Source of the DNA: Arthrobacter sp. CJ23
GTDB taxonomy: Bacteria > Actinomycetota > Actinomycetes > Actinomycetales > Micrococcaceae
Reading direction: 5' to 3'
Length of the DNA: 64,000 nt
NCBI RefSeq assembly: GCF_024741795.1
Contig: NZ_CP102950.1
Location: forward strand, 3,844,001-3,908,000
Part shown: one piece after another, positions 1-8,241 of the stretch
Numbering within the stretch: position 1 is the first letter of the stretch
Layout of the letters: every line of letters begins with the position of its first letter
Notes under the pieces: model-generated
Databases searched by the model: none
The model's input: the letters and a program-made list of their open reading frames with translations, nothing else
Told to the model about the DNA's origin: nothing
Translations under genes and position numbers: made by a program

Positions 1-2444
1 CCGTCCGGAGTGGAGGCCCCTTTACGGAATCGGGCGGCAAAGCTGCTGAAGTCCGGCAGTGGCGGCGTGGCTGTCGCCGGGCCGGTCGCTACGATCGTGG
101 GGGCCCGCCCGCTCAGGATGCCGGGAGTCTCGTTCTCGAAGGTTTCTGCGAGTTTTACGAGAACCTCGATCAGATACGCCACGGCGCTGCGGCTGGTGCC
201 GATGTTGGTCATGAAGAGCACGCTGTTACGCGAGGTCTTGTTGACTTGGATGCCGTGTTTGTCCGCCAGATACTGATGGCGGAAGGTGTCGCCGTCGACC
301 CCGGTGCGGCTGATGTCCAGGGTCAGCCGGCTGGGGTCGACAACGAATTCATCGTGTTGCCATGCGCGTTCGAACGTTGAATAGCCGTCCCGCAACGGCA
401 TTGGGCTGGTGGAGATCCGGTACTGGGCGGGGACCAGGTCGTGGGTTGTGAGGACCCGGAAGTATTTCTTTAGAAGCGCGTTCCGGGCGACTGCCTCGGC
501 CAGGCTCGTGGCGAGGTCGGCCTGCCTTTGCACCAGACCAAATCCTTCGAGTTCCACCTGGCGGCGGCCGATGTCCAGGGACGCCAGAATCTGGTAGTTC
601 GGTGATGTCGAGGTGTGCGTCATGTACGCTTCGCGGAACGACTCCTGATTCATCTCCCTGAAGTCTTGGTCGTGGACATGGATCATCGACCCTTGGCGGA
701 GCGATGTCAGGGTCTTGTGCGTGGATTGGGTAGCGTACACCCGAAGTTTGACCTTCCTCGGATCCGGTATCAGCCGGGTGCTTAGCCAGAGCTCATCGTC
801 TGCATATTCGTTTGTCCCGGGATTCTGGAGAAGGGCCTCCTGTTTGGCGTGCCGGGCCGCATAGGACGGATCGCTGAAGGAGGACGTAAGCTTCCGCGCC
901 GCTGCCATCGCGGTTCTCCGCCGGTAAACCGGGTGGAACCCTGCGAAGGCGAACCAGGCTTCATCCCAGAGGAAAACAAGGTCCGGCTTGATGGCCAGAC
1001 ATTCTTCCATGACCCGTTCAACGTCGTAGACGATCCCGTCGAAGGTGCAGTTTGTCAGAGTGATCATCTTGACTTCATCCAGGCGGCCTTCCCGCCGGTA
1101 GTCAAGCAGTCGTTGCTTGATGCTTGTCAGCGGGACAGCCCCGTAGAAGGCATACTTATCCAGCGGGTATGCGTCCAGATATGAGACCTGGGCACCTGCC
1201 AGTGCGAAGGCATAGTGATGGGATTTGTGGCAGTTCCGGTCGACCAGGACTATATCTCCGGGAGCAAGGATTGACTGATGCACGATCTTGTTCGCAGTCG
1301 ATGTTCCATTGGTGACAAAGTATGTTCTCTCGGAGCCGAACGCGCGTGCCGCCAGATCCTGCGCACGCTTGATGGACCCATGCGGATCCAACAGCGAATC
1401 CAGGCCGCCGGATGTTGCGGAGGTCTCAGCCAGCAGAAGGTTCAGTCCATAGAAGTCGGCCATGTCACGGATCCAGGGGGAGGTGCCAACTGAACCTCCG
1501 CGGGAAATCGGCAGAGCATGGAACACGCTGGAGGGACGACGGCTGTAGTTCTGGATAGCGGTAAAGAACGGCGTCTCGTAGCGCTCAGCGATGCCCGAGA
1601 GCAGCGACAGATGCAGGTCAAGATGATCCTGTCGGCGGAAGATCCTCCTGAATCGGCGGGTCAGGGCGCCGGCCAGCGTTTCAATTGAGACGCCTGCCAC
1701 CAGGTACACGTCAAGTTCCGGGCGAAGTTCGGAGATCCTTTCGGCCAGATCAAGGATGCGCCCTATTGGGCGCATCCCTTCAAGCCGCTCACTGACGTGG
1801 CCGCCGAGGAACGTGCGAAGGTCACGTCCCAGCGGTTGTTTGCTGGTGACCTCAAAGCCGGGTCTGAGGATGCAGGCCTGAATGTCGCGGTTCAACAGCA
1901 ATGCCACGAGTGCGTCTTCGTAGCTGGAGACCACTGTGACCTCGTAGTTGAAAGCATCGGTGGTCCGTCGTTGGGCGTACATATCGGACTTGAGGGCGTC
2001 AGCTTCCTGGCCCGTGATGTCATCCACGAGAAGGACCTCAAACCGTGGTCTGGAGACATTCTCATGCCCGTCCCCCATGTCCGGCTCATGTCCCTCTTGC
2101 GGTCCTCGGCTGCTGCTCTGGGCTTCAGCCGCCGACCCGGAAGAAGGCAGCTGAGGTGCCACCGACGCCAGCAAATCCACAGCAGTCTGGAAGTCACCTG
2201 ACGTCACGGCCTCCTCGAGCCTCGCCACTGTAACCACCCCGGGAACTGCCCAGTACGGTTCAACCGCCCTCAGCAGCCCAAGCGCTCTCTGAACTTGGTC
2301 TTGCAGGCTCGCTTGGGAAGGTTTGGCGGCACTTCCCATGTTCAGCTGCTTCAGGGCATACCCCAGGAATTCCCAGGCATCGGCCCGGACGCGCCAAGCC
2401 CTGCTTGGGGTCTTGACTTCCTTGCCGGATGTCTCGTTTGTCAT
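1..2444 (-). CDS. Orn/Lys/Arg-type PLP decarboxylase (3' end outside window)
   Basis: An open frame of about 814 codons runs off the left edge. The first 240 residues look like the N-terminal wing/receiver-like domain of the Orn/Lys/Arg decarboxylase group (VLLVDD near residue 130). The PLP core follows: TNGTSTANK, DRNCHKSHHYA, LTNCTFDG, the cofactor-contacting Asp in WDEAW (about D494) and the Schiff-base Lys in STHKTL (about K577). The family decarboxylates a basic amino acid to a di- or polyamine in the cytoplasm; the substrate cannot be read here. ATG at 2444 was chosen because homology begins just after it, although its ribosome site is weak. It is the last visible gene of the PucR/glutaminase/permease/ATP-grasp/NylB operon, separated from NylB by a 202 bp structured leader. 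Confidence 0.88.
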   Translation of the reverse strand, partial: MTNETSGKEVKTPSRAWRVRADAWEFLGYALKQLNMGSAAKPSQASLQDQVQRALGLLRAVEPYWAVPGVVTVARLEEAVTSGDFQTAVDLLASVAPQLPSSGSAAEAQSSSRGPQEGHEPDMGDGHENVSRPRFEVLLVDDITGQEADALKSDMYAQRRTTDAFNYEVTVVSSYEDALVALLLNRDIQACILRPGFEVTSKQPLGRDLRTFLGGHVSERLEGMRPIGRILDLAERISELRPELDVYLVAGVSIETLAGALTRRFRRIFRRQDHLDLHLSLLSGIAERYETPFFTAIQNYSRRPSSVFHALPISRGGSVGTSPWIRDMADFYGLNLLLAETSATSGGLDSLLDPHGSIKRAQDLAARAFGSERTYFVTNGTSTANKIVHQSILAPGDIVLVDRNCHKSHHYAFALAGAQVSYLDAYPLDKYAFYGAVPLTSIKQRLLDYRREGRLDEVKMITLTNCTFDGIVYDVERVMEECLAIKPDLVFLWDEAWFAFAGFHPVYRRRTAMAAARKLTSSFSDPSYAARHAKQEALLQNPGTNEYADDELWLSTRLIPDPRKVKLRVYATQSTHKTLTSLRQGSMIHVHDQDFREMNQESFREAYMTHTSTSPNYQILASLDIGRRQVELEGFGLVQRQADLATSLAEAVARNALLKKYFRVLTTHDLVPAQYRISTSPMPLRDGYSTFERAWQHDEFVVDPSRLTLDISRTGVDGDTFRHQYLADKHGIQVNKTSRNSVLFMTNIGTSRSAVAYLIEVLVKLAETFENETPGILSGRAPTIVATGPATATPPLPDFSSFAARFRKGASTPD

Positions 2445-2530
2445 GTCTGTATCCGTGTTCTGTTTCTCGAAATGGCTGCCCGCATCCTGGGCAGCGCGAA
2501 TGGTCGGATGTGACCGAAGGACGCAGTCCG

Positions 2531-2639
2531 GTGCAGGCCTGGTATCTGGTCATTTGTTGCCCTGCACAAGGGAGAGGGCCGGTGGTGAGCAAGACTTCCA
2601 AGGCTTGAGCAGCCAGTCATGCACGCCAGCCCTCTCCCT
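2531..2639 (-). promoter_or_regulatory. structured leader RNA of the decarboxylase gene
   Basis: Two hairpins lie in the 202 bp gap between the NylB-like gene and the decarboxylase. The first pairs 2639-2626 with 2582-2569 over 14 bp; its single imperfection is a G-U wobble only on the minus-strand RNA, matching gene direction. Its interior holds a nested stem (2618-2611 with 2605-2602 and 2596-2593). The second hairpin pairs 2567-2561 with 2537-2531 (GTGCAGG/CCTGCAC). The structure starts eight bases after the NylB stop codon. It could be a cis-regulatory RNA, an attenuator or an mRNA-processing element. I cannot match it to a known riboswitch class. Confidence 0.55.
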
Positions 2640-2646
2640 AACCGGC

Positions 2647-3873
2647 CTAATGTGCTCGTTGTCGGAGCCTGGCGGTGTCCGCGGCAAGAGTGGCTGAAAT
2701 AGCGTCAAAGGCGCGCAAGGTCGAGAAGAGTTTCGCCGCGTCCTGGGGCAGCGGCCAGCTGGATAGTTTCGCGGCCACGACGCGCGCGGGGCGGTTGATG
2801 TAGATCATTTGGCCGTGGATGCCCAGACACAGCAACACGTCGTTGCCCGGGTAGGGGAACCAGATCTGGTTGCGGTACATGCCCCCGGGCATCCGGTTGT
2901 CACCCGGACTGCAGAGGAAGGCGTCCCTGGAGTCGACGGCACCGTTGAGCGTCTCTGCGATCCAGCCCGGCGAAAGGATCCGTTCATTGGTCAGAGAAAC
3001 GCCATCGTTCAGGAAGATCGAACCAAACCGGAGCATGTCGCGCAGTCCCGCGTTGATTCCTCCGTCAAACATGCCGGTGCCCACGGGGTCGGTGCCTATC
3101 GTAGCGTCCTCCTCTGCACCCATCCTGCTCCAGAGGAGCCTGGACATGAGCTCGGGCATGGGCTCTCCCGCGGCTGCTTCACAAACCCAGCCAAGGACGT
3201 CGGTTTCACAGGAGCGGTATTCGAAGACTCCTCCGTGGAAGGTCTTTTGCCGCAGGGTCTGGAGAAACCCGTACAGCGTGGTAGGTAGCCCGGGGTCCAT
3301 TCGTGGTGCCCAGCTGATAGCCTCCTCCAGGAGTCGGACCTCGGCGAAGGGATCAAGGTAGTTCTCCGAGAACGCGATGCCGGATCTCATATCCAACAGA
3401 TTCCTGACTGTGGCACCGGCGTATCCCGACCCCGCCAAAGCGGGAACGTATGCAGTTACGAGGGCGTCTGTGTCGAGGACTCCCTCATCTGACAGCGCAC
3501 CGGCAACAGTCCCGACGAGGGTCTTACTGACCGACATCAGAATGTGCGAAGACCCCGCTGTCATGCCCCCTGCATATTCTTCAGCGATGAGGTTCTCTCC
3601 GTGCATGACTGCCCAGCCGTCGGTATTAGTGGCATCGATGACTTCGCGGATGGTGGCCGGTGCCCCGTCGTGCAGGGGCGGGACACCGATGCTTTCCAGT
3701 GCGGAGCCTAGTGGCCGCGGTTGAAGAACCGCGACTGGGCCCCTTCCACGGGAAATGACAGCCGTGGGCAGGAAATCAGCCATGTGCTGGAAACTCCAAT
3801 GCAGATACTGGGTTGACTGCCAGTTTTCCAGGTTCATGCCTACCGGGTATCCGGCTTCAGTTGTGTCAGACAT
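2647..3873 (-). CDS. NylB-like serine hydrolase (beta-lactamase fold)
   Basis: A 408-residue protein closely resembling 6-aminohexanoate-oligomer hydrolase NylB, as recalled from the family. The SxxK catalytic motif is SVSK at 114-117. The tyrosine matching NylB Tyr170 is kept (SENY, residue 172), position 181 is acidic (Glu183 here, Asp in NylB), and the Tyr215 equivalent lies in FEYRSCETD. GIHGQ and KLSSWP near the end are also shared. ATG 3873 puts the serine within two residues of NylB numbering. Starts at 3891 or at GTG 3918, which overlaps the upstream stop as GTGA, are possible. It probably cleaves an amide or ester of a small linear compound; there is no secretion signal. It sits between the ATP-grasp and decarboxylase genes in one operon. 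Confidence 0.85.
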   Translation of the reverse strand: MSDTTEAGYPVGMNLENWQSTQYLHWSFQHMADFLPTAVISRGRGPVAVLQPRPLGSALESIGVPPLHDGAPATIREVIDATNTDGWAVMHGENLIAEEYAGGMTAGSSHILMSVSKTLVGTVAGALSDEGVLDTDALVTAYVPALAGSGYAGATVRNLLDMRSGIAFSENYLDPFAEVRLLEEAISWAPRMDPGLPTTLYGFLQTLRQKTFHGGVFEYRSCETDVLGWVCEAAAGEPMPELMSRLLWSRMGAEEDATIGTDPVGTGMFDGGINAGLRDMLRFGSIFLNDGVSLTNERILSPGWIAETLNGAVDSRDAFLCSPGDNRMPGGMYRNQIWFPYPGNDVLLCLGIHGQMIYINRPARVVAAKLSSWPLPQDAAKLFSTLRAFDAISATLAADTARLRQRAH

Positions 3874-3914
3874 CCGTTCTGCTAACTCCATCAATCCTGT
3901 GCTTGAAACTGCAT

Positions 3915-5555
3915 TCACTGAGACTTCACGCCCTGGGACCGCTTCGGTTCTGCGGCGTCGGACAGCGCAACCCCGAGGTAGCGCGATCGTATCGAGTCGA
4001 TGAGGTGGCGTGCACGGATGGTCAACGATGATTGTCCGTTGGTGTCGCGTTGCAGGCGTCCCTTGGTCACCAGAACGCCAAGGTCGGCGCCTTTCCACCG
4101 GTAGTCCCCCGGGCCGTAGATGCGCAGGAAGAAGGCCTCGGATTCGTCCTTGAGCTGGTGCCAGTCAAGTGCGGCACGCCGGAAGACCAGCGCGCCCGTG
4201 GCGTCCAGGAAGTACTGGCCTGTCGGTGGGGTTTCCACGAGTTGCTCTACGACCGGCGATGCTTCCTTTATGATCATTTGGCTCCATGTGTCTCCACCGG
4301 CCAGGTCCTCCCAGCGTTGGTTGATCTCATCGACGTCCAGGACGAAATCCACGTCCATGTATTCGAGCAGGTGGAAGAGGAACAGCGGGATGTCAGCGTA
4401 GGCACCGGCGGTGACGTTGGTGATCGCGGAGGCGCCGCTGATCCGGGGATTCAATTCACCCAGGTAGACCTCGTCTTCGTCGGTGTCGATGAGTACGTCG
4501 ACTTCGAAGAATCCCCGGTAGCCCTCTTCGCCCAGCCGGTCGCCGAGCCGGCGTACAAGCTCCGTTGCCTTGGTTCTTTGGCCGGGCGTGAGGACCTCGG
4601 CGTGCATTTCGTTCCCGCACCAACCGCCCCGGTACGGGGTGAGCTCCGCATATCCTGTCAGCTCCGTCAGGAACGGTCCTACCACGGTACCGCACCGGGT
4701 GATGACGGCTTCGACGGCAACCGGCAGGTTGTTGATCCTGCGCATCACCTTCAGTTCCTGGCCGATAATGTCGTCTTTGTTCTTGTCCCAATCTGCTTCG
4801 CAGGAAATGAAGAACGTAGTCTTCCCGGAGTCCCCATAGGGTGTCTGAACGACGAGATCCTCGCCGAGGCCAGCAGCCTCGGCTGCTTGGACAAGTTCGT
4901 CCCAGTCGTTGGCTGTGGTCAGGACGTTGGGGACACTTGGTGCGCCGGCTTCGTCGCCCAGTTGCGTGGTCACGATCTTCGAATCGAGGCGTTCGCGCAG
5001 GCTCGCCGGGGGCAAGATAAGGTCGTAGCCGAGTTCGGCGCAAATCGCTTCGGTTTCTTCGTTGAAGAACACCATGGCCACCTTGGGCCTGACGCCAGGG
5101 AGAAGGCCTCGCGCCATGTGCGCCCGGACTTCGGGGTTGTTCAAGAGCCAGTTGTTAATGGCCTCGCCGTCTTCGAATTCGTGGTACGGCTTGTATAGGG
5201 GTGAGAAGACCTTGGGGTGGGCTCCATCCCATGCGTCGTAGTAGGTCACGTATGAGAAGTTCCGCACCCAACGGTCCAACCCGAGCAGGTTGAAGGGCGT
5301 GGCCCCAATGAAAAACACCGGCACATCATTGGTCCGGAAGAAGTGTCGAACTTCTGAGATGTTCTCCAGCCCTCGCCCAGATGCCAGCCTCGGGACAGCT
5401 TCAGCAAACGCAGCATCCGTGCCGACGCTGATTGCGGGGGTTTCGTCGGCGGCCACGTGGTGGGAGTTCGCTGCTGCAGGAGCGGCAACTCTGGCAGCAA
5501 TTGTCGCCGGCGTGGGGGTGTTGTTTCCTTCTGCGCCGTTGGGCATGTGCTTCAT
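3915..5555 (-). CDS. ATP-grasp ligase, biotin-carboxylase-like
   Basis: A 546-residue cytoplasmic protein. The ATP-grasp fold covers about residues 190-430: an LRERLDSKIVTTQLGDEAG pre-domain segment, the nucleotide-lysine region LVVQTPYGDSGKTTFF, EVDVLIDTDEDEVYLGE, and the Mg-binding ELNPRISGAS. The family forms amide or peptide-like bonds from a carboxylate and an amine through an acyl-phosphate. No biotin or carboxyltransferase domain is present, so a free-standing carboxylate-amine ligase is more likely than a carboxylase. ATG 5555 follows AAGAGGT at good spacing; an in-frame ATG at 5609 lacks such a site. It is cotranscribed with a NylB-like amide hydrolase and a PLP decarboxylase, which suggests making and breaking a small amide. 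Confidence 0.85.
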   Translation of the reverse strand: MKHMPNGAEGNNTPTPATIAARVAAPAAANSHHVAADETPAISVGTDAAFAEAVPRLASGRGLENISEVRHFFRTNDVPVFFIGATPFNLLGLDRWVRNFSYVTYYDAWDGAHPKVFSPLYKPYHEFEDGEAINNWLLNNPEVRAHMARGLLPGVRPKVAMVFFNEETEAICAELGYDLILPPASLRERLDSKIVTTQLGDEAGAPSVPNVLTTANDWDELVQAAEAAGLGEDLVVQTPYGDSGKTTFFISCEADWDKNKDDIIGQELKVMRRINNLPVAVEAVITRCGTVVGPFLTELTGYAELTPYRGGWCGNEMHAEVLTPGQRTKATELVRRLGDRLGEEGYRGFFEVDVLIDTDEDEVYLGELNPRISGASAITNVTAGAYADIPLFLFHLLEYMDVDFVLDVDEINQRWEDLAGGDTWSQMIIKEASPVVEQLVETPPTGQYFLDATGALVFRRAALDWHQLKDESEAFFLRIYGPGDYRWKGADLGVLVTKGRLQRDTNGQSSLTIRARHLIDSIRSRYLGVALSDAAEPKRSQGVKSQ

Positions 5556-5709
5556 GGTGTTACCTCTTGGGGGTTTGGGAGCGAGATTTTGAACAAGGTG
5601 TTGGTGCAAACCATCGCTGGCGGTGCCGGCCGGCTTGCGGGACTGTGGCGGGCCCCCGACGGCGGCTGCTTAGGACGTGGTCCGTTCAGCCACTTTGTGA
5701 GCCGGTTTT

Positions 5710-7224
5710 CTACCGGAGGCTTTGTCGGTTGGCGATCACAGGCGCTTCGCCTGTGTAGCCTTCCCTGGCTGCTGCAATTTCATGGATCTGCTTGCGGCAA
5801 AGGAACCAGCCAAGCACCATGAGTCCGCAAGCGACGGCGGTGACCACCATGGTGAGCGGGGAATCAATGAAGACGATGACGAGGATGCCCGCTAGAAAGA
5901 GCAGGGACAGGTAGCCGGTATATGGGGCACCGAACATCCGGAAGGTCGGACGCTCGAGCCATCCCCGGTCGGCCCATCGCTTGAGCTGAATTTGGCACAG
6001 GACGATGGCGGCCCACATCACGATGATCCCAACTGCAGCCACGTGAAGGACGATTTCGAAAGCATCGTGGGGGACGAGGTAGTTCAACGGAACCCCGAGT
6101 AGGGAGACTCCTGCGGTGATGGCGATGCCGCCGTAGGGAACGCCGGCCTTGTTCATCCGTTGGGCGAACTTCGGGGCTGAACCGGCCATGGACATGGAAC
6201 GCAGGATCCGGCCTGTTGAGTAAAGGCCGGCGTTCAGCGAGGACAATGCAGCCGTGAGCACTACGAGGTTCATGATGACGTCTACTCCTTGGACGCCGAT
6301 TGAACCGAAGAATGTGACGAAGGGACTGACGCCCTTCTCATACGAGGTGTAGGGAAGCAGCAGGACCAAAAGCAGGACCGAACCGACGTAGAACAGACCG
6401 ATGCGGTAGACGACCGAGTTGATGGCCTTGGGCATGATCTTTTCCGGGTTCTCTGTCTCGCCCGCAGCAGTGCCCACCAGTTCGATTCCGGCGTAGGCGA
6501 ACAACACACCCTGCATCACCAGGACCATGGCGAGCAGGCCGTTGGGTAGCATGCCGCCGTTGTCCGCGATGAGGCTGAATCCAACGTCCTGGCCGTCAAT
6601 CGGGGTGCCGAAAATGACGAAGTAGGTGCCAACGAACAGGAACGCCACGAGTGCCGCGACCTTGATGAGGGAAAACCAGAACTCGAGCTCCCCGAAGACC
6701 TTCACCGAAACAAGGTTCAGGCTAAGGACCACAACCAGGGCGATAAGGGCCCACGCCCACTGCGGAACCGCGCCCATCCAAGGGATGTACTTGCCGAAGA
6801 AGTTCATGTACAGCGCGGCGGCGGTGGTATCTACGATGGTGGCCATGGCCCAGTTGATCCAGTAGAACCAGCCGACGACATAGGCTGTCTTCTCGCCGAA
6901 GAACTCCCGGGCATAGGAGACGAAGGACCCAGAGGACGGGCGGTGGAGCACGAGTTCGCCGAGCGCGCGGAGGATCAGGAAGGCAAAGAACCCGCAGATT
7001 GCGTAGGCGACGACGAGCGAAGGGCCGGCGATGTGCAGCCGTCCACCCGCGCCCAGAAACAGGCCTGTTCCGATGGCGCCGCCGATAGCAATCATCTGGA
7101 TCTGGCGGGGTTTGAGGCCCTTGTGGTACCCCGCTTCCTCTGCGTGAATAAGCGAGTCCGAGGCGTGTGCGTGACCGCCGTCGGTCAGGTGACCGTCTTT
7201 CTGATCACTGGTATTGATGGACAT
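5710..7224 (-). CDS. AnsP-like amino-acid permease (APC superfamily)
   Basis: A 504-residue inner-membrane permease with about twelve hydrophobic segments. It carries amino-acid-permease signatures: [19 protein letters not shown] at the first helix, [46 protein letters not shown] and [20 protein letters not shown]. These match asparagine permease AnsP most closely among the families I recall, so asparagine or a related amide amino acid is the likely cargo, imported with protons. ATG 7224 follows AAAGGA and was preferred to the in-frame ATG at 7284. It lies 72 bp after glutaminase in the operon; pairing with glutaminase fits uptake and deamidation of amide amino acids. Confidence 0.9.
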   Translation of the reverse strand: MSINTSDQKDGHLTDGGHAHASDSLIHAEEAGYHKGLKPRQIQMIAIGGAIGTGLFLGAGGRLHIAGPSLVVAYAICGFFAFLILRALGELVLHRPSSGSFVSYAREFFGEKTAYVVGWFYWINWAMATIVDTTAAALYMNFFGKYIPWMGAVPQWAWALIALVVVLSLNLVSVKVFGELEFWFSLIKVAALVAFLFVGTYFVIFGTPIDGQDVGFSLIADNGGMLPNGLLAMVLVMQGVLFAYAGIELVGTAAGETENPEKIMPKAINSVVYRIGLFYVGSVLLLVLLLPYTSYEKGVSPFVTFFGSIGVQGVDVIMNLVVLTAALSSLNAGLYSTGRILRSMSMAGSAPKFAQRMNKAGVPYGGIAITAGVSLLGVPLNYLVPHDAFEIVLHVAAVGIIVMWAAIVLCQIQLKRWADRGWLERPTFRMFGAPYTGYLSLLFLAGILVIVFIDSPLTMVVTAVACGLMVLGWFLCRKQIHEIAAAREGYTGEAPVIANRQSLR

Positions 7225-7296
7225 TTGATTCCTTTCGGTTTGAAGCAAAGAAGCGTGTGCATTGACAGGGCCGATCGAAATCATGGCGGGCTCTTT

Positions 7297-8241
7297 TCAG
7301 AACACAGACCAGCCAGTGCGGTCAGTGAGGTCAGCGAGTGCAGCCATTCCGGCCAGCGAGTTGCCCTTGGAGTCCAGCCGTGGACTCCAAACGCAGATGG
7401 AGTATCTCCCGGGGACGATGACTAGGATTCCGCCACCAACGCCGCTCTTGCCCGGGAGCCCGACCCGATAGGCGAACTCTCCGGCGGCGTCGTACATGCC
7501 GCATGTCAGCATGATGGAGCAGATACGTTTTGCTTGGTCCTTTGACACAACGGAGCCGGCTTCCCCACGTCCGCCGCGCGCCAGGAACAGCCCGGCCTTC
7601 GCCGTCTGTTCGCAGGTCATCATCACGGAGCACTGCCTGATGTAGGACTCGACCACCGCTTGGGCTGGGTGGCGCAAGTTGCCAAAGTCCTTCAGGAAGT
7701 GCGCGAGAGCAAGATTGCGGTTGCCGCTGGCGAGCTCGCTTTGGGCCGCCGCTTCATCAATGAAGGGGCCAACCCCGACAGTCGACTCCCCCACCTGCTC
7801 CGCGAGGAAACGCAGGAAGTGGCCCGCGGAGTCCGGGAAGCTCTCCATTAGATGATCGGTCACAACCAGTGCGCCAGGGTTGATGAAGGGGTTTCGAGGA
7901 ATCCCGTGCTCAACTTCAAGCTGCACCAGGGAATCAAAGGAGGTCCCCGAAGGCTCGCGAAGGACTCGGGACCACAGCGAGTCCCGGTCATCCACGCCGA
8001 GTGCCATGGCCAAGGTGAAGACCTTGGAAATGCTCTGTATCGAGAAGGGGATGCCGGCATCGCCGGCGCTGAAGATCTCTCCGGTCGTGGTGGCGACGGC
8101 GATCCCGAACCGGTCGAACGGTGGAGCGGACAAATGCGGAATCCTGGCGGGGACCGAACCACGTTCATTCCGCGGCCTGTGCAGCTGGACAATGTCGTCC
8201 AGCACGACTCCCAAGGGGACCGAATCGATTACTGTAGTCAT
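7297..8241 (-). CDS. glsA: glutaminase A
   Basis: A 314-residue glutaminase of the serine-dependent, beta-lactamase-like fold. It hydrolyses L-glutamine to glutamate and ammonia in the cytoplasm. The catalytic SxxK motif is SISK at residues 70-73. Family signatures INPGALVV, FLKDFGN, YIRQCSVMM, LTCGMYDAAGEFAYRVGLPGKSGVGGGI and the C-terminal VWSPRLDSKGNS are all present, and the length is normal. Its ATG overlaps the stop of the regulator gene by four bases (ATGA), so the two are translationally coupled. It supplies nitrogen from glutamine and may act on the cargo of the next gene's permease. Confidence 0.95.
   Translation of the reverse strand: MTTVIDSVPLGVVLDDIVQLHRPRNERGSVPARIPHLSAPPFDRFGIAVATTTGEIFSAGDAGIPFSIQSISKVFTLAMALGVDDRDSLWSRVLREPSGTSFDSLVQLEVEHGIPRNPFINPGALVVTDHLMESFPDSAGHFLRFLAEQVGESTVGVGPFIDEAAAQSELASGNRNLALAHFLKDFGNLRHPAQAVVESYIRQCSVMMTCEQTAKAGLFLARGGRGEAGSVVSKDQAKRICSIMLTCGMYDAAGEFAYRVGLPGKSGVGGGILVIVPGRYSICVWSPRLDSKGNSLAGMAALADLTDRTGWSVF

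Noticed and set aside
1..2444. Impression that the first 2.4 kb lacks a large gene or holds a pseudogene
   Set aside because: Translating the minus strand shows one uninterrupted decarboxylase frame that simply has no stop inside the window.
2531..2639. Assignment of the leader to a known guanidine or lysine riboswitch
   Set aside because: None of the conserved sequence elements I recall for these classes is present; only a structured RNA can be claimed.
4032..5198. 388-codon plus-strand frame opposite the ATP-grasp gene
   Set aside because: Antisense shadow; the minus strand encodes clear ATP-grasp motifs.
3915..5555. True biotin carboxylase
   Set aside because: No biotinyl or carboxyltransferase domain or partner gene; operon context points to a free-standing ligase.
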